Origin: Pseudomonadota bacterium
GTDB taxonomy: Bacteria > Pseudomonadota > Alphaproteobacteria > Rhizobiales > Rhizobiaceae
Direction: 5' to 3'
Length of the DNA: 9,686 nt
Assembly (NCBI GenBank): GCA_023399635.1
Contig: JAEWOP010000275.1
Location: 1 to 9,686, forward strand
Shown here: one piece after another, positions 1 to 6,265 of the stretch
Layout: each line of letters opens with the position of its first letter
Numbering within the stretch: position 1 is the stretch's first letter
Notes under the pieces: generated by a model
The model's database searches: none
Told to the model about the DNA's origin: nothing
What the model saw: only the letters and a program-made list of their open reading frames with translations
Made by a program: the position numbers and the translations under genes

Positions 1-1166
1 AAGGCGATAACCTCCACGGGACCAAGCGCCGCGTTCAAGGCCAGTGCGGTCCCGATGCCGAGGTTCTGCATCGCCGTCGCAAATACGAACGGCGCAGCGG
101 CCCCCACGGCGAGGCGAGCCGCCGCCATCTTGCCCGTTACCGCGCCATAGCCGTCCGAGCCGAACAGGTACAGCGGCAGGCTCCCCTGCGCGATGCTGTT
201 GATGCCCGAACCAAGGCCAAGGCAGATTGCGAAGACGACCGCGCCCGGAAGCCAGTCGCCCGATAGTCCCAGGGTCATGACGCCGAGGACTATGAGCAAG
301 GCGGAAATCACCGCGAGCATGGGCGGCGAAAGCCTCGTGCCGAAAATCATGTTGATCAGACGGCTGGCAACCTGCGAGGGGCCAAAGATCGATCCGACCA
401 CGACGGCCATTGTGCCAAGGCCAAGCGTTCCGAGCATCGGCACCATGTGGGCAAGGATGGCGGCCAGAGTGAAGCCAAGGACGGCAAATGCGAAGGATAC
501 CAGGATCATGCTCCGTCGGCGGGCTTCGGGAGTTAGAGCGCCGACGACGACATTCGGCGTCCTGTTCGGTTCCAGGCGAGACGCGGCCTTGCCGACGTAC
601 ATGATCCAGAAGTGCAGCGGCATGCACACGAAGAGGTTCAGGGCGGCGAACACCAGGTAGATTTCCCGCCAGGTGAGAAAGCCGCTGAGCGCCGCCGAGA
701 TGGGCCAGAAGATCGTCGACGCGAAGCCGCCGATCAGGGTCAGATAGGTGATGCTCCTCGATGCTGTCCTTGGCTCGTTTTCGACGAGCGCCGCGAACGC
801 CGCCTGATATTGCACCATGCCGGAGGATATCTCCAGCATGACGATCGCCAGAGCGAAGACGGCGACGGAAGGCGACCATGCACATACCGCAAGCGTGGCC
901 GCCGCTATGGCCGATCCGGCCGTCATCACCGTCGCGGCTCCGATCCTGTCCATCTGTCGGCCGATGAACGGCGCGGACAGTCCGCCTACGAAGAGCGACA
1001 ACGAGAAGACGCCGAAGACCCATTCGAGGCTCAGGCCAAGGTCTTCGGCGATCGCCGGGGACAGGATAGAGAACGAGTAGTAGAGAGTGCCGTATCCGAT
1101 GATCTGCGTCAGGCCGAGCGCCGACACGATGCTCGCAGGGACTTTGATGTCACGCAACGGTCGCAT
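1..1166 (-). CDS. MFS efflux permease of an ars-type locus (3' end outside window)
   Basis: Reading leftward from ATG 1164-1166, the frame stays open to the window edge and gives 388 residues. The protein is hydrophobic throughout, with repeated membrane segments. A motif-A-like loop between the second and third helices (G69, R70, D73, R74, G76) marks the major facilitator superfamily. Members are usually about 400 residues, so only a short C-terminal tail should be missing. The start overlaps the end of arsR by 17 bases, so the two genes are co-transcribed and probably translationally coupled; TTG at 1155-1157 is an alternative start. Inference: partnership with an ArsR carrying a C-terminal cysteine site suggests efflux of arsenite, antimonite or an organoarsenical (ArsK and ArsJ are MFS precedents), but the sequence does not fix the substrate. 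MFS assignment is secure; the metalloid role is moderate. Confidence 0.85.
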   Translation of the reverse strand, partial: MRPLRDIKVPASIVSALGLTQIIGYGTLYYSFSILSPAIAEDLGLSLEWVFGVFSLSLFVGGLSAPFIGRQMDRIGAATVMTAGSAIAAATLAVCAWSPSVAVFALAIVMLEISSGMVQYQAAFAALVENEPRTASRSITYLTLIGGFASTIFWPISAALSGFLTWREIYLVFAALNLFVCMPLHFWIMYVGKAASRLEPNRTPNVVVGALTPEARRRSMILVSFAFAVLGFTLAAILAHMVPMLGTLGLGTMAVVVGSIFGPSQVASRLINMIFGTRLSPPMLAVISALLIVLGVMTLGLSGDWLPGAVVFAICLGLGSGINSIAQGSLPLYLFGSDGYGAVTGKMAAARLAVGAAAPFVFATAMQNLGIGTALALNAALGPVEVIA

Positions 1167-1515
1167 CCTTGTCAGCCGTCGTTCCGGTGCAACAATCTCC
1201 GGAACGCTCGAGTGAAGCCCGGATGCCGGGATGACCCGAACAGCAGTCTTCCATCAGGAACTTCACGAGGTTGGCTAGTGCCTCATAGCTTGCGCTGTAG
1301 ACGATGGATCGCGACTCACGTCGCTGGGAGATCAGGCCCGCATGGTCCAGTTCCTTGAGATGGAAGCTGAGGTTCGACGGCGAAACGCCCACGCGCTCGG
1401 CGATCGAACCTGCGGCAAGGCCATCGGGCCCAGCAACAACGAGGGTGCGAACGACCTGGAGGCGGGTCTCCTGTGAGAGCGCCGCAAAGGACGCGAGGGC
1501 TTGACGATCATCCAT
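1150..1515 (-). CDS. arsR: ArsR-family metalloid-responsive repressor
   Basis: This is a 121-residue winged-helix protein of normal ArsR/SmtB size. Residues 11-80 carry the typical fold: the SQETRLQVVRTL helix, the recognition helix GVSPSNLSFHLKEL at about 43-56, and the wing RRESRSIVYSA at 65-75. It lacks a CxC pair in the recognition helix region, where the E. coli ArsR arsenic site lies. Instead it has two C-terminal cysteine pairs, C91-C92 and C108-C109. In the Acidithiobacillus ferrooxidans type of ArsR, As(III) is bound by C-terminal cysteines (C95, C96, C102), so a similar sensor site is likely here. The gene is followed by the overlapping MFS gene and is divergent from the DUF6428-like gene. 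An inverted repeat starting two bases upstream of its ATG suggests autorepression. Confidence 0.9.
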   Translation of the reverse strand: MDDRQALASFAALSQETRLQVVRTLVVAGPDGLAAGSIAERVGVSPSNLSFHLKELDHAGLISQRRESRSIVYSASYEALANLVKFLMEDCCSGHPGIRASLERSGDCCTGTTADKDATVA

Positions 1516-1516
1516 G

Positions 1517-1542
1517 ATTCAACAATCCTTGAAACATTGAAT
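1517..1542. promoter_or_regulatory. Probable ArsR operator between divergent genes
   Basis: The 43-base gap between the two divergent start codons contains ATTCAA (1517-1522) and its inverted partner TTGAAT (1537-1542). A nested pair TTCAA (1518-1522) and TTGAA (1529-1533) lies inside. ArsR-family repressors bind AT-rich imperfect palindromes of this kind. On the plus strand a CTTGAC element (1500-1505) matches the rhizobial -35 and would place a weak -10 inside the repeat. Binding here could block both directions. The assignment to ArsR is inferred from position. Confidence 0.6.
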
Positions 1543-1558
1543 TGGAGGAGTAACGCAG

Positions 1559-2080
1559 ATGGATACGAGCGGCAAGAGCATTTCCCACACGGGCGACATT
1601 ACTCTCGGGAGGTTGCTCGAACTGACCGCCGCCAACCATGACCTTCCGCTCGTGTTCAGCTACGAGGGGCGAGCGATCAAGTCCGGTTACCATGTCACCG
1701 AGGTGAAAGCGGGTCACTTTTCCGCGTTGGATTGCGGAGCCAATCCAGAAGCGTGGGCGGAAATCTTCGTCCAGCTATGGGATGTTGACGAGAGGGACCG
1801 GACCCACATGACCGCGGGTAAGTTCAGCGCGATCGTCAGGAAAGTGTCCCAGCACGTTCGCCTCCCGGCCGAGGCAAAACTGACGTTTGAAGTTTCCGAC
1901 GGCATGCGCCCGATGCAGTTGTTTTGCGCCGACGAACCTTCGACGAGTGAAGGCGTTCTGGCGGTGACACTGGTGCCAAGAGCTGCCAGTTGCAAGCCGC
2001 GTGACCGATGGCTGGCTGAGAGATCAGCAGAAGAGGTTCAGTGTCGCGGCCATTCGGTCAGCAACGCCTGTTGCGAATAG
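1559..2080 (+). CDS. DUF6428-like protein of an ars locus, cysteine-rich C-terminus
   Basis: This 173-residue soluble protein has no signal peptide or membrane segment. The core (residues 15-125) contains VFSYEGRAIKSGYHVTEVKAG, then LDCGANPEAWAEIFVQLWDV, then LTFEVSDGMRPMQLF. I recognise this pattern from memory as the DUF6428 family, found beside arsR genes in rhizobia; its biochemical function is unknown to me. Six cysteines are present: C59, C123, C145, C162 and the terminal pair C171-C172. The C-terminal cysteines could bind arsenite, but this is inference. The start is set by a GGAGGAG ribosome-binding sequence at 1544-1550, 8 bases before the ATG. It is divergent from arsR and shares the operator gap, so it is probably induced by the same signal. 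No clear terminator follows the stop. Confidence 0.75.
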   Translation: MDTSGKSISHTGDITLGRLLELTAANHDLPLVFSYEGRAIKSGYHVTEVKAGHFSALDCGANPEAWAEIFVQLWDVDERDRTHMTAGKFSAIVRKVSQHVRLPAEAKLTFEVSDGMRPMQLFCADEPSTSEGVLAVTLVPRAASCKPRDRWLAERSAEEVQCRGHSVSNACCE

Positions 2081-2092
2081 TGACCTTATTGT

Positions 2093-2120
2093 CCGCTTTG
2101 GGCCGAAGGCCGTCTTGGCT
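2093..2120 (+). repeat. Remnant of a rhizobial dispersed intergenic repeat
   Basis: TGTCCGCTTTGGGCCGAAGG is the kind of sequence that, in spurious translations of many rhizobial genomes, reads as V-R-F-G-P-K-A-D or V-R-F-W-x-x-A-D-I. A related copy, inverted, is at 8251-8276. This copy looks decayed. Recognition is from memory of the family; a search is needed to define its borders. Confidence 0.35.
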
Positions 2121-2137
2121 CAGAAGCGCCACAAGCG

Positions 2138-2413
2138 TCATGCTCTGCCAAGCGCGTATGCGGCCACTCGATGAGGATGAAAGTCACTATTGAGCCTCTT
2201 CGCGGGTTTTCCTTGTACCCACCTTTTTCGGCTCAATCTGAAGCATTCCTTCTGGGCACCTGACAACACCCGTGATCGCCGCCGGAAGCGAATCTGGACC
2301 GCATGGCGAAATGGACACTGGGGGAACCTGGTCAGAAAGTCGAAGGTCACCCTGACGACCCGCGTCAGCAGGAAGAAGACAAAGGGCGACAGCAGGAAAG
2401 TTACGACGTAGCC
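2138..2413 (-). pseudogene. Possible relic of a membrane-protein gene
   Basis: On the minus strand the frame is open from just after a TGA at 2414-2416 down to 2138. Its first 30 codons read YVVTFLLSPFVFFLLTRVV and onward, a plausible membrane helix. Third codon positions there are strongly G/C rich (roughly four in five), as in true genes of this genome, whereas the opposite plus-strand frame is not. There is no proper start or ribosome-binding site, and the downstream part is arginine-rich and unlike a folded protein. I read it as a decayed fragment; chance is a real alternative. Confidence 0.25.
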
Positions 2414-2464
2414 TCAAGTCCGAAAGGGCAACGTGACGCTCACTGTGCTCTGCAACTCTTCTTC

Positions 2465-2482
2465 CTGTCACATCGCTGTCAT
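2465..2482 (+). promoter_or_regulatory. Pho box (PhoB binding site) upstream of the LacI-ABC-diesterase operon
   Basis: CTGTCACATCGCTGTCAT contains two CTGTCA units (2465-2470 and 2476-2481) spaced exactly 11 bases start to start. This is the architecture of the PhoB box (two 7-base CTGTCAT repeats separated by 4 bases). Twelve of twelve core positions match; the only departure in the 7-mers is C instead of T at the end of the first. A -10-like TATGAG (2493-2498) lies 10 bases downstream, and no good -35 is present. This is what a PhoB-activated promoter looks like, where the box replaces the -35. The predicted role is activation under phosphate starvation. Confidence 0.75.
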
Positions 2483-2500
2483 CGCCCGTCGCTATGAGCC

Positions 2501-2514
2501 TGGAAACGTTTCCA
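2501..2514. promoter_or_regulatory. LacI/GalR-type operator, perfect 14-base palindrome
   Basis: TGGAAACGTTTCCA is a perfect palindrome with the central CG and AAACGTTT core typical of LacI/GalR operators. It lies just downstream of the -10-like element at 2493-2498, over the expected transcription start, and 13 bases before the ATG of the LacI-family gene. It is the only such site I see, and because the regulator is the first gene of the operon, it should give autorepression and repression of all six genes together. Confidence 0.85.
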
Positions 2515-2527
2515 TGACAGGCGGCCG

Positions 2528-3622
2528 ATGCAGCAGAAAGCCATCACAATTCGCGACGTCGCCCATGCCGCAGGCTGCAGCGTAGCCACCGCCAGCCGCG
2601 TGCTCAACAATTCGGGCCCGGTCAGTTCGACGGCACGCGAACGCGTGGAGAATGCCGCACGTCACTTGGGGTTTAGATTCAATGCCGTGGGACGCGCCCT
2701 GCAAAGCCGCCGGACCATGACCATCGGGTGTCTTGTGCCCTCCCTTGCTAATCCCGTCTTCGCTGAAGCCGTTCAGGGAGCTCAGGAGGTGGTGGGCGCT
2801 GCCGGCTACCAGCTTCTGCTCGTCGCTTCAAACTATGATCAGGTTCGCGACAATGACCTGATCAACACGTTGGTCGCCAGCAATGTCGACGGCGTGATCG
2901 CGACGATGATCAAGCCTGCCGAAAGTATCGCTCTCCGGCAACTTCGCGCGCGGGGTATCCCGCTCACCTTGATGTTTCACGATCCGCAAGAGGGCCTCTG
3001 TTCTTCCTATGTAGACAACGCCGAAGCTGCCCGTGAAGTAGCACGGCAGTTCGCGACGATCGGCCACAGAAACACCGGCTTCATTGCGCTCCGCTTCTCC
3101 ACATCCGACCGGTCGCAGGCACGCTATGCCGGGTTCGTGGCGGAGTGCCGGGCACTTGGCCTTCCTGAACCGCTGCTTCTGGAACTGAGTGAAAGCGACG
3201 CGCGCAATCCAGAGCGTCTGGTTTCGATCCTGCAGAACAACCGCAACCTGTCAGCTGTGTTCGTTTCAAACGATCTCCTTGCGATCGCCGTTCAGAAGGC
3301 TGCACGGCTACTCGGCTGGCGGGTCCCGCAAGACCTTTCGATCGCCGGTTTCGATGGCATCGACATCGGCCTCCTGCTCGATCAGCCACTGGCCACCATC
3401 GAGACCTTGCCTGAGGCAATGGGCAGACAGGCAGCAAGTCTGTTGCTCGAGGCCATTAGCGGTGCGGAGGTGGTGCAGCCGCCGCCTCTGCCATTTAAAT
3501 TTCGGGCCGGTGCCACATTGGCTCCACCCGCCCGGAAAACTGCGACGACGGCCAAGGCTGTCACCCGGCCGTCTTCTGTCCACCCTGCTCAAGTTCCAGC
3601 TCAAACAAGGACGAACCGATGA
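2528..3622 (+). CDS. LacI-family repressor, first gene of the phosphoester-uptake operon
   Basis: This 364-residue regulator has an N-terminal helix-turn-helix (residues 6-27, TIRDVAHAAGCSVATASRVL), a hinge helix around 53-62, and a periplasmic-binding-protein-like ligand domain. That domain carries the usual landmarks: IGCLVPSLANPVFAE (67-80), SNDLLAIA (247-254) and DLSIAGFDGIDI (269-280). The ligand should be the imported substrate or a breakdown product; it cannot be read from sequence. The last 30 or so residues after GATLAPP are an Ala/Thr/Pro-rich tail beyond the normal end of the family, possibly tolerated because the 3' end overlaps the next gene. The stop overlaps the start of the binding-protein gene (ATGA, 3619-3622), so the regulator is locked into its own operon. 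It probably acts on the palindrome at 2501-2514 and sits downstream of a Pho box. Confidence 0.9.
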   Translation: MQQKAITIRDVAHAAGCSVATASRVLNNSGPVSSTARERVENAARHLGFRFNAVGRALQSRRTMTIGCLVPSLANPVFAEAVQGAQEVVGAAGYQLLLVASNYDQVRDNDLINTLVASNVDGVIATMIKPAESIALRQLRARGIPLTLMFHDPQEGLCSSYVDNAEAAREVARQFATIGHRNTGFIALRFSTSDRSQARYAGFVAECRALGLPEPLLLELSESDARNPERLVSILQNNRNLSAVFVSNDLLAIAVQKAARLLGWRVPQDLSIAGFDGIDIGLLLDQPLATIETLPEAMGRQAASLLLEAISGAEVVQPPPLPFKFRAGATLAPPARKTATTAKAVTRPSSVHPAQVPAQTRTNR

Positions 3623-4614
3623 AACATATAGTTCTCGCCGCCGCGGTCGCAATCACCGTCTCTGCTTCCGCTCAGGCAGAGGAAGCCATCTGCTATAACT
3701 GCCCGCCGGAATGGGCAGATTGGGCGTCGATGTTGAAGGCCATCGACGAACATCTTGGCATCAAGATGCCGCACGACAACAAGAATTCCGGACAGTCGGT
3801 GAGCCAGCTTATCGCCGAGCGGAGCAGTCCGGTTGCCGACGTCGTCTATCTCGGCGTGACCGCTGGTATCAAAGCGGCAGGCGAAGGCCTCGTCGAGCCC
3901 TACAAGCCGGCCGGCTTCGAGGAAATTCCGGAGGGCTTGAAAGACCCGGAAGGTAAGTGGTTTGCCGTTCACTATGGCACCATTGGCCTGTTCGTGAACG
4001 TCGACGCACTTGGTGGCGCTCCGGTACCGCAGTGCTTCGCCGATCTTACCAAGCCTGAATACGAAGGCATGGTCGGCTATCTCGACCCGTCCTCGGCCTT
4101 TGTTGGCTATGCCGGAGCTGTCGCCGTCAACCAATCGTTCGGCGGCGACCTGGAGAACTTTGACCCGGCCATCAAATACTTCTCCGACCTGACCAAGAAT
4201 AGTCCCATCGTGCCGAAGCAGACCTCGTATGCCCGCGTGGTGTCCGGGGAAATCCCTATCCTCTTCGACTACGACTTCAACGCCTACCGCGCGAAATACC
4301 AGGAGGATGGCAACTTCGAATTTGTCCTGCCTTGCGAGGGATCGATCCGCGTTCCCTATGTCATGAGCCTTGTCGCCAATGCGCCGCACCAGGAGAATGC
4401 CAAGAAGGTACTGGACTTCGTCGTCTCTGACGCGGGACAGGCAATCTGGACCAATGCCTATCTGAAGCCTTCTCGCCCGGTTGAACTCCCAGCCGAAGTG
4501 TCGGCGCGGTTCCTCCCCGACAGCGACTATGAACGTGCCGTGGCGCTGGACTATGCCGAAATGGAAAAGGCCCAGGCTCGGTTTAGCGAGCGTTACCTTT
4601 CCGAGGTCAAGTGA
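3619..4614 (+). CDS. Periplasmic substrate-binding protein of an ABC importer (FbpA/AfuA-like family 1)
   Basis: This 331-residue protein has a signal peptide (residues 1-20, ending AQA) with likely cleavage before EEAICYNC. The mature chain has the features of the extracellular solute-binding protein family that includes iron (FbpA), hexose-phosphate (AfuA) and 2-aminoethylphosphonate binders: ADVVYLGVTAGI (73-84), WFAVHYGTIGLFVN (114-127), GEIPILFDYDF (210-220) and ANAPHQENAKKVLDF (253-267). It lacks the tyrosine pair expected for ferric-ion binding as far as I can judge, so an anionic organic ligand is more likely than iron. Four cysteines (C25, C28, C139, C239) could form disulfides in the periplasm; the CYNC near the mature N-terminus is notable. 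An AAGGA ribosome-binding sequence (3607-3611) lies 7 bases before the ATG, which overlaps the regulator's stop. Confidence 0.88.
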   Translation: MKHIVLAAAVAITVSASAQAEEAICYNCPPEWADWASMLKAIDEHLGIKMPHDNKNSGQSVSQLIAERSSPVADVVYLGVTAGIKAAGEGLVEPYKPAGFEEIPEGLKDPEGKWFAVHYGTIGLFVNVDALGGAPVPQCFADLTKPEYEGMVGYLDPSSAFVGYAGAVAVNQSFGGDLENFDPAIKYFSDLTKNSPIVPKQTSYARVVSGEIPILFDYDFNAYRAKYQEDGNFEFVLPCEGSIRVPYVMSLVANAPHQENAKKVLDFVVSDAGQAIWTNAYLKPSRPVELPAEVSARFLPDSDYERAVALDYAEMEKAQARFSERYLSEVK

Positions 4615-4622
4615 GATCATTC

Positions 4623-4648
4623 GGGGCGGAGCAGCAACGCTCTGCCCC
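4623..4648 (+). terminator. Intra-operon hairpin after the binding-protein gene
   Basis: GGGGCGGAGC (4623-4632) and GCTCTGCCCC (4639-4648) form a 10-pair stem with one G-U wobble and a 6-base loop. It lies 8 bases after the binding-protein stop and just before the ribosome-binding sequence of the first permease. It is followed only by TTCC, not a long T run, so it is more likely an mRNA-stabilising or partial-attenuation hairpin than a full terminator. Such elements raise the level of binding protein over membrane subunits in ABC operons. Confidence 0.6.
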
Positions 4649-4668
4649 TTCCTCGGAGGTCATGCCTG

Positions 4669-5472
4669 ATGTCTTCGCGCCACTTCGCGCTTCTATGCCT
4701 TCTGCCCGCCGCGATCTTTTCGATGGCCTTCCTGGCCCTGCCACTGACACGGCTCGTCATGGCGTCCGGAGAAGGACCGGCCGGATGGGCTATCTACTTC
4801 CAGATCGTCCAGACACCGCGATACCTGTCGGCACTGGTCCAGACTGTTCTGGTTTCCTTGGCAGTAACCTTTGCAGCCTTGGCGATCTCGACGACGACCG
4901 GCGTCTTTCTGGTGCGCAACAGCTTTCGTGGGCGCAGCCTGCTTCTTTCGATCCTGACGCTCCCGTTGGCGTTTCCCGGCGTAGTGGTCGGCTTCATGAT
5001 CATCCTGCTTGGTGGACGTCAGGGCTTGATAAACTCGCTGCTTCCCGGCCGTTGGGTGTTTGCCTACTCGATTTTCGGACTTTTCCTCGGCTACCTCTAT
5101 TTTTCCATTCCGAGGGTCCTGCTTACCGTCATGGCGGCGGCCGAGAAGATCGATCCGGCGCTGGAGGAAGCCGCACGCACGCTCGGCGCGTCGCCCCACC
5201 GCATCGCCATGGACGTGCTCTTGCCCGCACTTGCTCCCGCCATGATCGCAGCAGGAGCCATCGCATTCGCCACTGCCATGGGCGCGTTCGGCACCGCATT
5301 CACGCTTGCGACCGACATCGACGTCCTGCCCATGGTGATCTACACGGAGTTCACGCTCTCCGCGAACATCGCGATGGCAGCCGCCCTCTCTGCCGTGCTG
5401 GGGCTAGTCACCTGGCTTCTTCTCATGCTTGCCCGTTCCTTCTCCGGTTCGGCGGTCGCGGCAGGAGGCTGA
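4669..5472 (+). CDS. ABC importer inner-membrane permease 1
   Basis: This 267-residue integral membrane protein has about six helices, near residues 6-28, 57-80, 92-114, 131-150, 188-212 and 233-256. The cytoplasmic EAA loop EEAARTLGASPHRIAMDVLLP (166-186) carries the conserved E-A-A, G173 and terminal L-P that contact the ATPase. It belongs to the binding-protein-dependent permease family paired with FbpA/PotB-like systems. The start is chosen by GGAGGT (4655-4660), 8 bases before the ATG; the ATG at 4662 in another frame is too close to that sequence. It should form a heterodimer with the next gene product. Substrate path residues cannot be judged. Confidence 0.92.
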   Translation: MSSRHFALLCLLPAAIFSMAFLALPLTRLVMASGEGPAGWAIYFQIVQTPRYLSALVQTVLVSLAVTFAALAISTTTGVFLVRNSFRGRSLLLSILTLPLAFPGVVVGFMIILLGGRQGLINSLLPGRWVFAYSIFGLFLGYLYFSIPRVLLTVMAAAEKIDPALEEAARTLGASPHRIAMDVLLPALAPAMIAAGAIAFATAMGAFGTAFTLATDIDVLPMVIYTEFTLSANIAMAAALSAVLGLVTWLLLMLARSFSGSAVAAGG

Positions 5473-5476
5473 TCAG

Positions 5477-6265
5477 GTGAAAGCACCCTTAAAGCTCCTG
5501 CAGCTTGCCGTTACGCTGCTCGCTTGTTCGTTTCTCCTCGTACCAACGCTGCAGTCGGTCGTCGCAGGTCTTACCGTCAACTACTTCCAGGGCATCTCAT
5601 CCGGCCTCACACTCAACTGGATGGGTGTAGTTTGGGAGCTCTATGCCCACAGCATCCTTCTATCGATCGTGCTCGCCCTCGCCTGCCTGACAGTAAATCT
5701 GGTGATCGGCGTCCCTGCCGCCTACGCACTTGCGCATCGTCCGGGCCGAACGTCTCGCGTGCTGGAGGAATTCATCTCTTTGCCGCTAGCGGTTCCCGGC
5801 CTGGCGATCGCTCTGGCACTTCTGCAGGTTTACGGCACCTGGAAAGGCTTCAGGATGCACTGGAGTTTCATTCTTGTCGGCCACGTGCTTTACACCCTCC
5901 CGTTTATGATCCGTTCGGTTGTGGCGGTGCTGGCGACGATCGATCTGAACACCCTCGAAGAAGGCGCGGCCACCCTCGGAGCCCCTCCCGCTCGGCGCTT
6001 CTTCGATATCGTGCTCCCCAACGCGATGCCCGGCATCCTGGCCGGAGCATTGACCGTCGTCACGCTCTCCATCGGAGAATTCAACCTCACCTGGATGCTG
6101 CATACGCCCTTCACCAAGACGCTCCCGGTGGGGCTCGCCGACAGCTATGCCTCGATGCGTCTGGAGATCGCTTCCGCCTATACCCTCATCTTCTTCGTGA
6201 TGATTGTCCCCCTGCTGATGGCAATGCAATGGGCATCGACGCGCGCCAGAAAGATTACCCCATGA
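5477..6265 (+). CDS. ABC importer inner-membrane permease 2 (GTG start)
   Basis: This 262-residue protein has about six helices, near 9-31, 56-80, 98-118, 130-152, 185-205 and 235-254. Its EAA-type loop EEGAATLGAPPARRFFDIVLP (161-181) has G in place of the first A, which is common in one of the two subunits. I chose GTG 5477-5479 because AGGAGG (5463-5468) lies 8 bases upstream and the gap to permease 1 is then only 4 bases. An in-frame ATG at 5429 would add 16 polar residues before the first helix and overlap permease 1 by 44 bases, which is less likely. The stop overlaps the ATPase start (ATGA, 6262-6265). It is the partner of permease 1. Confidence 0.92.
   Translation: MKAPLKLLQLAVTLLACSFLLVPTLQSVVAGLTVNYFQGISSGLTLNWMGVVWELYAHSILLSIVLALACLTVNLVIGVPAAYALAHRPGRTSRVLEEFISLPLAVPGLAIALALLQVYGTWKGFRMHWSFILVGHVLYTLPFMIRSVVAVLATIDLNTLEEGAATLGAPPARRFFDIVLPNAMPGILAGALTVVTLSIGEFNLTWMLHTPFTKTLPVGLADSYASMRLEIASAYTLIFFVMIVPLLMAMQWASTRARKITP

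Larger units (their letters stand above)
2081..2464. other. Intergenic stretch with relics, no intact gene
   Basis: There are 384 bases between the DUF6428-like stop and the Pho box. I see a dispersed-repeat fragment near 2093-2120 and a leftward reading frame with coding-like base composition (2138-2413), both listed separately. Short frames on the plus strand here have mixed third-position composition and no convincing ribosome-binding site. No strong terminator hairpin is visible. Confidence 0.5.

Noticed and set aside
193..1358. Plus-strand frames across the MFS and arsR genes
   Set aside because: They are antisense shadows; translations are Arg/Pro-rich and unlike any protein, while the minus strand gives continuous MFS and ArsR products.
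2101..2112. GGCC-GAA-GGCC hairpin as terminator of the DUF6428-like gene
   Set aside because: Only four pairs, no T run, and it is part of the repeat remnant.
2303..2497. 64-residue hydrophilic plus-strand frame upstream of the LacI-type gene
   Set aside because: Third-position composition is not coding-like, there is no ribosome-binding site, and it runs through the Pho box and the -10-like element.
3601..4620. Long minus-strand frame (339 residues) opposite the binding-protein gene
   Set aside because: It mirrors a clear coding gene with signal peptide and family motifs on the plus strand; the antisense frame has no recognisable family.
5429..5476. Longer start (ATG 5429) for permease 2
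   Set aside because: It adds 16 polar residues, overlaps permease 1 by 44 bases and lacks a good ribosome-binding site; GTG 5477 has AGGAGG at the right distance.
5524..6261. Upstream open frame in phase with the ATPase
   Set aside because: Its translation is a shadow of permease 2; the ATPase family starts at MTLSLKN and the ATGA overlap supports 6262.
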